From Triops longicaudatus (taxonomy: Eukaryota > Arthropoda > Branchiopoda > Notostraca > Triopsidae): a stretch of 64,000 nucleotides of DNA. Shown in pieces: positions 37,501 through 47,200 of the stretch (its first letter is position 1; every line of letters begins with the position of its first letter). The notes under the pieces were generated by a model that saw only the letters and a list, made by a program, of their open reading frames with translations, searched no databases and was not told where the DNA came from. The DNA is taken from assembly GCA_022885665.1 (NCBI GenBank), contig JAGQDJ010000032.1, positions 310,001 to 374,000 on the forward strand, given 5' to 3'. The position numbers and the translations under genes were made by a program.

Positions 37501-39802
37501 CGAAAGAATAGCTCATTTTAGTCAAACGCACAACGAATGAAACGTTACTGTAATGTTCTCAATTACCTGAAATTTGGACGCACTGACTTCACTGGCGGAT
37601 GTAAATCCCCAACTGGCGCAAAGGAAGGCAAAGCCGGTGCGATGCGGTCCAAAGGCGCTCGATTGCATAAAAGCTAAGCGTTTTCCATCAGGAGAGAATT
37701 TGGGAAAAGCCGTGCTAAATTGGTGCTCGTTGTCTTCCATTAGCAAAGCTATCGAAAAGGGGGAGAGAAAAATAAGTCTTCAGAAAAAGAAAAAATCATT
37801 AAGTGAAACAGGGTTAAGGAGGCGAAAAAATTATAAACAGAGAGAAAAGAAAAACAAAAAGCTTATCTGCTTTACTGAACGAATCTTCCGATGCAAAGAA
37901 CAGCGAACTTGGACGATTGGTACAATAAATCAATCCCAATCTTCGGGGATTATTGTGCCACGCGATTCCCACCACTCCATCGCTTTCTGGCGTCCAAATT
38001 ATCTACCAAGGACATACAAATCATTAACCAACCTGAACATCAATAAGAAAGAATTTTATATAAAAACACCTCCATTTTCCCCATCGTGTTCATCGTTTTA
38101 AGTCCTAGTTTATTTTTTTACGAATTTCTCGATAATATGTCCATTTTACCAAAAACAACTCACACTATTTAGACGAATTTAACTAATGAACTACTGTGTG
38201 GGGTTTCAGTTCAGCAGAGTTTCCATTTACAACGAATTCATGACTTTATTGCAAGCTTTCGAAAGTATATTTTTTCCTTTTATTTTAATCAAAACTTAGG
38301 CGACACTCTTTGAATACGTTCTTGAGAGCAATACGCCTGAATAAAGTCACCTTTCAAAGGGCAAATTGGCCTAGAAATGTGTCATCCATTTTCTTTTGGT
38401 GCAGGTCTGGAGCAAATCTTGTAATTATTTGTCAACAGAAAGGAACCGAAAGGCACCAACTTCCAATTGCATCAATATCAGGATAATATGAGCTTTCTAG
38501 AGAGTATACCACTTTCCACCATTGGCTGCTCAGTAACAATTCCTCTATTTTTCTATCACCATATGTTTTTACAAACGTTTATGTATAGTACTTAAAGGAT
38601 CAGTACTGTCGAATCTTAATGTTAATGTTTAATTTTTAAAAGCAACTTCAATTTTCAACAATCTGCAATTCAAATTACCTGCCCGGGCGAATACGTAGAC
38701 GGAACATGATCCCATACTCTAACAGGGTTAGGGTTTTGCTCTGCCGCTTTGAGGTTGAATATGCAAATCACAGGTTGGTGCTTGCCAACTAATTGTTCTC
38801 CCCAATCTTCGGTATAATCGTATTCTTGTCCCTACAAAGCGCGGGAAAGGGAAAATCTTTACTTTTCGCATTATTATCATCCCATTCTTCCGGGACATTC
38901 TTTAGTGAGAGAGATAATAAGATAGAAGATAAAGAACTGACGAAACCAAAAGAACACAAGTACAAGAGAAAAAATGAAAAGTTCTATGTTCCGCAATAAG
39001 ATTATGTTAGTTTTTATTACCCAGAGCTTTGGCTCTGGTCCAGTTTGGTCCGCTGAATAGTTAGAAAAGGGTTCTTTCTTGGGTATTTTTTTCTCCGCCA
39101 GATATAGAAGTTTGGATTCATCCCTGGAGAACTCCAATGATCCAAAAACTCCTGCGGGAGAGATCTAGGAATAAGATTTTTTTTTTTTTTTTTTTTTTTT
39201 TGCTCGTGTACACTGAATATGACATTACCAAGAAAACTTTGCCTTTTCATAATAGGTCCTTAAGAGATAAGAAACGATAGTAGATACCATCGGTGTAGAC
39301 TCGACCATGGATTTTAAACGACGCTAAATCCCATGAATCTTTTAAATAACGATTCTCCCACAGCTCCAGAAACTGTTTTGACGGTCCACTGGCACTCACA
39401 ACTTCAGTGATAGCGGCCATATAACGTTCTGAAGATGAGAAGGCAACTAACTTTCTATAAAGTACGCAGATAGTCGATTAGAATCCTGCGACACGAGATC
39501 TGGGCGTAAAACAATGCAACTTAAGATAATTCTACGTCAATATACCTTGCAGAAACATCCGTTTTATATCCTTTTGCGACAACTTCCAAATCTTGTTTGT
39601 TGACAGTAAAGGATTCTTCGAGTTTACGCGTTTCCCCTAAAGAAATATCCCGCTGGGACCAACGGGCTACAATATTCACGCTGGGTTCTCGCATTGACTT
39701 CGAATTGCCGTTAAATGTCATAGGAATGCGATTGAAAATACGACCCGAGCTCAAGCTCGCTACGCGCGAAGCTTGTTTAAAACTCCGAATTACTTCTTCC
39801 AT
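31578..39802 (-). CDS. APEH: Acylaminoacyl-peptidase (acylamino-acid-releasing enzyme)
   Basis: Thirteen exons on the minus strand: 39546-39802, 39288-39454, 39021-39151, 38679-38831, 37876-38002, 37567-37748, 37157-37310, 36848-37087, 36467-36637, 35523-35743, 35258-35337, 33471-33686 and 31578-31677. All phases agree and give 732 aa, exactly the human length. The cytosolic serine peptidase removes N-acetylated residues from blocked peptides. Residues 1 to about 460 form the beta-propeller; the rest is the alpha/beta-hydrolase domain. Catalytic Ser587 sits in FGGSHGGF, Asp677 in [10 protein letters not shown] and His708 in DDCHSLSKV, close to human 587, 675 and 707. The oxyanion region reads [10 protein letters not shown] lysine-rich insert (about residues 485-495) precedes it. 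The last exon, which holds the His, lies beyond a 1.8-kb intron; reading on past 33471 would wrongly suggest a protein lacking it. Several inverted-repeat elements occupy the introns. Confidence 0.95.
32690..32712 (-). mobile_element. solo end of a pogo/Tigger-like element
   Basis: Read on the minus strand from 32712 it begins TACAGTAAAATCCCAGTATA and continues with ATAATGATCC/ATAATGAAAT motifs, the usual look of pogo/Tigger terminal repeats (CAGTAAAACC...ATAACGA). The other end was not found. It lies in the last APEH intron. Confidence 0.4.
33011..33122. repeat. nested inverted repeat, 112 bp
   Basis: The inner arms 33041-33055 and 33063-33077 (AAAAATTCTGCTGCA and its complement) are a perfect 15-bp hairpin with a 7-nt loop. 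The outer arms 33011-33024 and 33109-33122 match at 12 of 14 positions. Such nested fold-backs are typical of small MITEs. Located in the last APEH intron. Confidence 0.55.
34219..34916. mobile_element. about 700-bp element bounded by GAGCG-rich inverted repeats
   Basis: The left end reads TAAACGAGCGCGCTC and the right end, reversed, reads TAAAACGAGCGCACTC, with more GCTCGC motifs just inside each end. GAGCG/CGCTC words cluster only at the two ends of this segment. It sits in the APEH intron 33687-35257. Non-autonomous transposon is the likely explanation; no transposase frame is visible inside. Confidence 0.45.
39177..39201. repeat. 25-nt poly(T) run
   Basis: An uninterrupted T run in the second APEH intron; on the minus strand it is an A run, so it is not a polypyrimidine tract for this gene. 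Confidence 0.8.
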
Positions 39803-39963
39803 TGCGAAAATTTTAACTTGCCCTACCCTAGAAATGCAGAAAGTTCCGAACACCTCGAAGCTAAACACTTCTGTTTAGTGTTTATTATTAAACATTGTCG
39901 AACACGATATCGATATGCTTTATTTTCGATTTCAGCTTTTAAAAAAGGTAAACAAACGAAAAA
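39803..39963. promoter_or_regulatory. bidirectional APEH/CENP-P-like promoter
   Basis: Only 161 bp separates the divergent start codons of APEH (minus) and the CENP-P-like gene (plus), so both 5' UTRs and promoters must be very short or overlap. No TATA box is obvious. Confidence 0.5.
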
Positions 39964-41545
39964 ATGGGTCCGAAGAAGAGAGTTGCAAATAAAGTAAGTT
40001 TTTAGTCACATATGTGTGAAGCACTCGTAAATTGTGTATGAAGATTTTTTAAATAAATTCTTTTTTTATATCAATAGAGTAAAATAGCAAAAGTTACGAA
40101 GAACTCGAAAGCTACAGGAAAGAAATTGCACTCAAAACTACGCCAAACTCGTTTGCAGGTCGCTGGGAACGAGTTAATAAAAGTCTCCAATGCCCGGCTG
40201 CGGGAGTTACAACGTTCCAAACATGAATTACTAAAAACTGAGGCTGAGTTAAAAGAAAGGAACAATTTCTTGTACAGGAAAATAACACGATACGCTAACC
40301 CTGATCAATGGGAACTTAAAGAACGGTAAATTAAACGAATTAGTCAAAAATGTGTGGCTGCAAAAACTGAGTCACTTTGTTTCGTAGGGAAGAATATGAA
40401 AATATATTGCTACCTATGGTTAACCAGTGGAAGGAGCTTTTCGGTTTTGATTTTTCAAGCGTGAAGAATTATTTGGAATGTAGTGTTGTAGACACGGAAC
40501 ACACGGATACTTGGAGCCTCAAATTCTCATACGGAGAGGAATCTTACAGTCTCAGTTTCGCCGTACAGGAGAAAGTAACTCTGAATAATTCATTTTTACT
40601 TTGCTTTCATTTGAAGGTTGCTATTTTTAAAATTCCCAAATATTTTCTAACATTTTTCGTTTGTTTTGGAATGAATGAATTCCACTAATATCTATGTCAG
40701 TCAATAGAGCTACGGGATAGAACGCCCGTAGATTATGCCTTAGCCAATAAGCATCTGGAAGAGATACCTTTTTCAAACTCTTTTGGCCTTTGCGAAATAA
40801 AATGAACCTATTTTTTAGATTTACTCGCTATCGATTTGCTGACTCTGTTTCTTTATTTTTAGTTGAACGTAGCTTAAAAAATTAGCTATTTACTACCGTG
40901 TTATTGGTTTTTATTTGTGAAACCATGATTTGTGTGTCTATTTTTAGGAAGGATCACACGAAATTATGGACGTCAGTGTTAGCATTGTACATCCGAGAAG
41001 TGATAATGTAGAACTAAAAAATATATTGGATGATTGCGCTAAATATGGAAGGCTTGCTGACATATTTTTTGTCATCATAAGTAAATGAATCTCTTGAGTG
41101 AAATGTTTGGGTAACTTTAATTTTCTTGTTGCAGAATACGAAACTCTGAAGCTGACGAGGCAACAGATAGTAGATGAATTAACAGAAAAATGGGAAGATT
41201 CTGGAGTTTTCCATTCCAAACACAACGAGGAGATTGGTGCTTTAGAAATTTTCATCGGTCCGAAAGAAAGTTTTCTTTTCAAAGTGACAGTAAAAATCGA
41301 AGAAAACAGTATGTCAGGTGAAAGACTGATACAGACTTCTTCTATTGAGTACGGAATAGGAGGTAAAGTGTTCTCTTGCCTCATAGTTTGTATTGCCATT
41401 TACTAATGATTTGTCTGTTTTTCCGATAGGTGTACGACAATGCCAAAGCGCAGGGTATACTGACGATTTGATACAGCAGAAACTAAAGACTGATCTGTTC
41501 GGGTTACTTAAAGATTTGTTAAAAGTGGCTGAGTTAACGGACTGA
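39964..41545 (+). CDS. coiled-coil double-RWD protein, CENP-P-like
   Basis: Six exons: 39964-39993, 40078-40325, 40388-40574, 40948-41080, 41135-41362 and 41430-41545; 313 aa in phase (human CENP-P 288 aa). Residues 1-40 are basic (KKR, KATGKK). Residues about 45-95 form a heptad-rich coiled coil (NARLRELQRSKHELLKTEAE). The rest alternates strands and helices like two RWD domains. Order and spacing match what I recall of human CENP-P: a LF-GFDF turn, an -SVSIVHP strand ending in Pro, a helix, IFFVIIKYETLKLTRQQ followed by LTEKW, a strand block EIFIGPKESFLFKVTV, and a final leucine-rich helix FGLLKDLLK. CENP-P is a subunit of the inner kinetochore CCAN (CENP-O/P/Q/U group). The assignment rests on pattern, not a search; another RWD protein is possible. 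It is divergent from APEH. Confidence 0.55.
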
Positions 41546-41804
41546 TCCTTGGTTAATGCAGTTTGTGTGGTAACGTGCTCATAATTGCTTTATGGTGTAT
41601 ATTTTTAAGAATTGCTTTTGACATTGTACTTTCTTTAGATGCACATGATCTGTCCACTATTAAAAACGTTAATTCGTAAAGCGTTGCTGCTAAACTATGT
41701 ATTAATTCTCATAATTTTGTTTTCAGCTATACTACTGTATTATTGATTGTATATGTGCATTATGTGATACAGTGGCCTTAAGGATGTTTGTAAGAGCGTT
41801 TAGT

Positions 41805-41810
41805 AATAAA
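41805..41810 (+). terminator. poly(A) signal of the CENP-P-like gene
   Basis: AATAAA 260 nt after the stop codon, followed by a GT-rich segment (CCTGGTGGTA) at about 41821-41830. Confidence 0.55.
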
Positions 41811-42643
41811 AGTTTGCAAACCTGGTGGTACTTATTTGATATATGATTCATATGCTAATTAACTAGCATAAACCAGGGCAAAAAATAAGACTCCCTTCCG
41901 CGAGTCATACATGCCAAAAATAGGACCTGAAAACATTAATTTCTAAATGCTTGGAAAATTTATTTAATTTAAAGTTAATTATTAGTATCCCATAAGCAAA
42001 ACAAGATGTCACTTTTTTGTATCGCCTGTACCTACAACACGTCGATATAGCCGGCGCTCACGGAAGTTGCATTTGACTTTCAGGATTGGCTTTCGCAAGT
42101 CAGTTTCCGTTCAATAAAAACACGCGTTTTTTATTAAAGAATATGAAACTTTCACAATCTTTTGACCAAAACTAGAAGTAGTCTATCGTAGTACATGTAT
42201 TATTAAAAATTACCAATCAGTGGCAATAGATATTTCATTCGGCAGCAACTCTCTCTACTGAAATTTGCCTACAGTTAAAGACACTCAGATTTTGGTGAAC
42301 TCTACAGATATATATATTTTTTTATTAACATTTAATAATATTACAGGAAAATCTACCAAAGTAAGAACATTTACTTGTCAAAAGTCAAATTATATAGTCA
42401 GATATATATATTTTTTTATTAACATTTAATAATATTACAGGAAAATCTACCAAAGTAAGAACATTTACTTGTCAAAAGTCAAATTTTGTCTAAAAGTCAA
42501 AATTTGAGTCTCGTTTTAGTTTATGAAATTTGAAATTGGCGCCCTAGCAGATGATTACGCCTTCAGTGACGTCACGTTGTATATTACGTGGATGTAAATA
42601 TTACGAGAATTTGACGTTCTTTTTAAACTTTTGGGTGAAAATT
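41811..42643. other. interval between the CENP-P-like gene and BET1L
   Basis: Noncoding, AT-rich, about 0.8 kb. It contains the tandem duplication at 42305-42485 and the BET1L promoter; the segment just before BET1L includes GTGACGTCACG at about 42567-42577, a full CRE palindrome. Confidence 0.5.
42305..42485. repeat. two tandem copies of an 87-bp unit
   Basis: 42305-42391 and 42399-42485 are identical as far as I can read, offset by 94 bp. Each copy holds ATTACAG, then 14 nt (GAAAATCTACCAAA), then GTAAGA: the outline of a micro-exon with both splice sites. It lies upstream of BET1L. Confidence 0.85.
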
Positions 42644-43078
42644 ATGGGTAGTTTGCATTCTTCAATTATTAAATGCCAATGCGTAATCACTTTCTGTCTT
42701 AGTGGTATCACACGATGATGTATTGGATTTGCAGAACCAAAGACTTTCTGACAAATTGTCCCAGAAAGTATCTCGGTTAAAATCAGTAAGTCTCTTGTGC
42801 AAATTTTGGGCTAAGTGTGATAACGTTTGTATATGTTTATTTACATTTAGTTAGCGTTTGATATCGAGAATGAGAGTAAAACGCATGTGCGTCTTCTGGA
42901 TGGCATGGATGATGATTTCGACGGCTCAACAACCTTATTACAAGGGAGTTTCCAAAGATTGCAGAAAATGGTTGGTTCTGGTCGCGGCAGTCGGCGTTTG
43001 ATTTGTTATATGACAATCTTTATGGTCATTTTCTTCATGATCACCTACTATTTAATTTCACACTCTGCAACTAAATAA
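42644..43078 (+). CDS. BET1L: Golgi Qc-SNARE BET1L (GS15)
   Basis: Three coding exons: 42644-42647 (ATG plus one base), 42703-42785 and 42851-43078; 104 aa (human 111). BET1L is a tail-anchored Qc-SNARE of the cis-Golgi that works with syntaxin-5, GOS28 and YKT6 in retrograde transport. The SNARE motif covers about residues 8-75: NQRLSDKLSQKVSRLKSLAF, then RLLDGMDDDFDGSTTLL. It is followed by SRRLICYM and one C-terminal membrane anchor (TIFMVIFFMITYYLI). YLDGMD-type spacing and the LLxGSxxR segment favour BET1L over BET1. Where BET1/GS15 have the ionic-layer Gln (TQN/DQN), this protein has His41 (THV). The 4-nt first coding exon is inferred from phase; the frame of exon 2 has no earlier ATG. 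Confidence 0.88.
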
Positions 43079-44297
43079 ACCTATTTCAATTTTAGTAGCA
43101 AATTCCATTTTCTTCTGTTGCGTCAACCGCAGTATAAAATGTACATATAGGAAATTCCACTGTCCGTATTGTTGTCAATATTACAAATAAATATTTGCTA
43201 TATAAAATAACTACACTGTACATTTTTCAGTCGTCATATTTCTATTTTCCAATCTGAAAACGGGTTGAGCATTTCTCGTTGGCGCCCTTTTCGGATTTCT
43301 TCCACTTGCTGATGTTACATTTACTCCAGAACAGCCAAAACTTTAGTGCGTAGCTGTATTAGCTTACGAGTTTCGCTTATATGTAGAACTGTACAAATTT
43401 CAGAGAGCTTTTGTTGATACAGTCATAGGCTGCTGTTGATATCTTACAGAGAATATTGTAGCGAAATGTGTTAGTCGTTACTTGAGTTGGGACTGGATTT
43501 TGCACCAAGACTGTGCAATGCGGTAGTAAAGATTCTGAAAGCAAGTGACAAACGCAAGTTTTTCGTCTGGCTGCGATAAATAAATGAAGGTTACGCCAAG
43601 AACTATTTATCTGCATGCAATGTCAGCAATTTTCGCACAAAGGAATGTTGGTACTTTTCAATGTGCCAAAACTGCTCTAAATTTAGAATTTACCATTCCT
43701 GAACTTAACCTGGGCCTTATCTAATTTAAGCTAGCATAACGGACGTAACTTTTCCATGAACTTTTCCATGGTTTGCATAGGCGTGTCGGAATTATGTGTG
43801 TTAAAACTTGTTCAGAATAGTTACCTTATATTAGGTTTAGTTAGATTAGGTTTATTAGTTTCGATTAGGATGGGGACATTGGGAATGGGGGGAGGGGTAT
43901 ACGAAAAGTACCGGATTGTTTTATTTTTACGAAGTCTATTCAAACGTTAATGATTTACGGGCAGTCGTGACACTTTAATATTCGGCAAGTGGGTGCAAGT
44001 CTATATAATTGCTTGCTAGGGGTGAACCTCTAGCAAATCCAAATAACACCATCGTTTAACTTTTTTTTTCTTTTTTTTTTAATGCGCCGTCGACTGTGTC
44101 TCTGGCTGATGGGGTGTGGCTTAATGAAGTTCTACCGTAAGGCACGAACTTGCTTGGTGAAATGACCTTCCCGTAGATGGCATTGAATATTGTTTTCCTT
44201 TAAATGTTTTGCTTTAAACCGTCATGACAAAATCGTAATTTTTCGGTTTTTTGAGGATCCCCATTGATTAAAGCGTCGAAAAAGTAGTTGTGTCAAA
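43079..44297. other. BET1L-RICTOR interval
   Basis: 1.2 kb holding the BET1L 3' UTR (AAATAAATA near 43187) and the RICTOR promoter. The sequence at about 43760-43950 is open in one frame but shows no recognisable protein. Confidence 0.45.
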
Positions 44298-47200
44298 ATG
44301 TCAACGAAAAATCCTGGAGTACGCGATATGCGTTCTTTGCGAGGTAAATAATATAATAGTTGCTTTATTTATCTTTTCGTTTTGTTGTCTTCCCGATTCA
44401 GACACCAATAATGTAGTAAAATTATACAGCCTGCACTTCAGTTATTAAACATTTCTTCAAATGATGTCAGTCTTATAATATTCGTTGATCATTTTCCTGT
44501 TTTGTAGTTCGTTATGAAAGTCATCGGGACATGGAAACTGATCCCAGCAAAGACCTAGCTGGAAACGTTCAGCTACTTTTGCTCCAGTTAGTCAAACCCG
44601 ACGGCTTAACGAAAGGCCAGCGTTTGGCGGCCTTAAATACATTAACACGTCTCGTTGAAGAAGGGATCCAAGCCGCAGCTGATTGTGGCATCTCGAAACG
44701 CGACATTTTTCTGTGGTAAAAAAATCGAGAAATGAAATCGAACGTAGAATGAAATAAGAATAATACTTTAAATCTTCCGAAACGTGCTTTTAACTCTATA
44801 AACGTTTTATACTTTAAGCATACGAATGGCTGTTCTCCATGAAGCCAAAGTTATTCGAACAGCGGGTATTCGAGCATTTCGTCGCCTCACCAAAAGTCCC
44901 GAAGATGTTCAACTCCTTCTTGACTTACATATTCCACTATTTCTTACTAGGTACTAAATTGCTTTTAGTAAAAATATTTTCTTTACAGTTCCCGCATTTA
45001 AAAGTGACTTCGTATGCTAGGAAATATTTCCATTGAAATACTAATTATATATTTGGCTTCAGGTGCATCGATATCAACTTCGACAATCTTTCAGAACGTT
45101 TGCAAGCGTTACGGCTTACACGTTGCATCTTATTACACGCCCCTTCCTTGTTTCCCGCCTCTCTTGGGCAAAGCTTAGTGACTTTGGCAACGGAAGGATT
45201 TCGGGATAAAGATCGCGTCACACGAGCTACTCTAGCTCTCTTATCGGAGCTAACTTTGTTGCAAACGCGGGTGTTGATCGAATGTGGTGGTGTAAGAGCC
45301 TTATTAAGAGCCATTTTGGACTGTTCTTCTTCCAGAATGATGGAAGCTATGTTGGGCACTTTGCTGTATTTGCTGAACCAGCCCCAAAAGTGGCCCATGG
45401 CTCGCGTTGATCTCGCCACTCTGGTGGCACCATTTACAGATGTTCATTATCGGCACGTTGCAGACTTGGGAGAGAAAGAAGTGGTTGGGGAAGATCAAGA
45501 ATTAAGAATTAGTTGCGCATCTCAAGCCATTCTGTCCATTTTGAGATCTTGGCCTGGTTTTTTGCAGTTCTGCAGCCCTAAACGAGCCAACGACCCTGAA
45601 AGCTCCTCGCTGTCGGCCTTAGTGCGCATTCTGTACCCGCCTCATCTCCAAACCAGGGTTAGCTTATGGATTTCATTCGCATGGACTCCGATTTTTTATT
45701 TGTTTCAGAATATTTTTGTTTTTCTTTTCTATATTTCTTCATCATCTGCACGCGATTTTGGTCGTTTTATAGCTTGCTAAAAAAATTCGTATTTTCCGTG
45801 TTTTGACATTAATTCTTTTCGTTTGCGAGATAATTTTACTTTTTTCTTATTATTTGACTCATGTGTATTGATTCTTGCAGAAAGCTGTTTTGGACTTACT
45901 TTATGAACTTTTGCAAATACCCCTACCTGATTGGACTGACGAATGGAGTGTAGCATTGGAAGCAGCGAAACCGAATCGGTACCAAGAACAGTGGAAATTA
46001 TCTGAAGGTTTTATTGCAGCCGAAAGCAAGGCATTGTTACCGTCTTTGGGCACCTACAGGTTTATTTGTTTTCACTTATAACTTTAAATCTGTCACTCTA
46101 TGTATTCGTTTTATTTTGTAATTTATTTATTTATTTATTTTTTTGCCTTAGGACAAATCTGGTATTAAATCATAGTGCACTGGTAGTCTATTGTTTGATC
46201 CAAAACGGCCTTCCGGACGCATTAGTCCATGTAATTGTTACGAGCGACATGTTTATTGCTGTTCGAGCCACAATACTTCTCGGTGAGCTGCTTCACTTGA
46301 GTTATCAGTGGTTACCACCGGCTTGCCATAGCAATACTGGATGTTTGCCTGCGTTGATTGAGGCAGCGACATCAACAAAAAGCCCTACAGGAGTGAAAAA
46401 CCAACCCAGTTCACCAATTTCTCCGAAAGCTGCCCAGGCTGTTGGCGCTTTAGCTCGTTTACACGCATTGAAGAAGGAAAACAAGCGTTGTGCATCTTTA
46501 GGATTAGCTCAGTTGATTCATTTGACCCAAGAAAACCTAGTAACACAGTCTAAAGTAATTTTCTTGTAAAATACCACATCATTTGTCTTTTTTTTTCTTT
46601 ATTTTTATTTATTCATTTTACTTTTTTACTATGCAGTATTTTTGTTTTCTATTATTATCGTTTTTTATTTCAGGGAGCTAAAAAAATTGAAGAAGAAACT
46701 GTTGCAGCTGCAATTAAAGATTCAAATGTCTTGAGCCATAAAGATCCCTTAGCATGGGATTGGGACTTAATTACATCCATTTTTCAGGTACGCAAACTTT
46801 ATATACATCATTTTTGTTATTAACATTGTAGGAACGAACCGTGTAAACAAGCTTTTGTGTTTAGTTTCCTTCGGAATTGTTTAGCAAGTTAGATGACTCC
46901 AATCACAAAATTTTCGTCCGCAAAGTAGTGCATTTCTTCAAACCTAGCAGCAACTTATATTGCCGTATGGAACTGAACAACGAACGAACAAAAGCGTGCA
47001 TGATTTGTGCATTACATTTGGTGGATTTCTTGATCCGTGCGGAAGAAGTAAACGACGAATAATCTTCTTTTCTCGAATTTTATATACTGTGCATTAACCT
47101 CCTTTCTGTGATTACTTCCATAGGTCGAGAGTTTGCGGTTTTTGTCGGAGCTCTTAGAAGACTTGGGATCAGAGCTCAAAGCACTTTGCTGTGCTACCAG

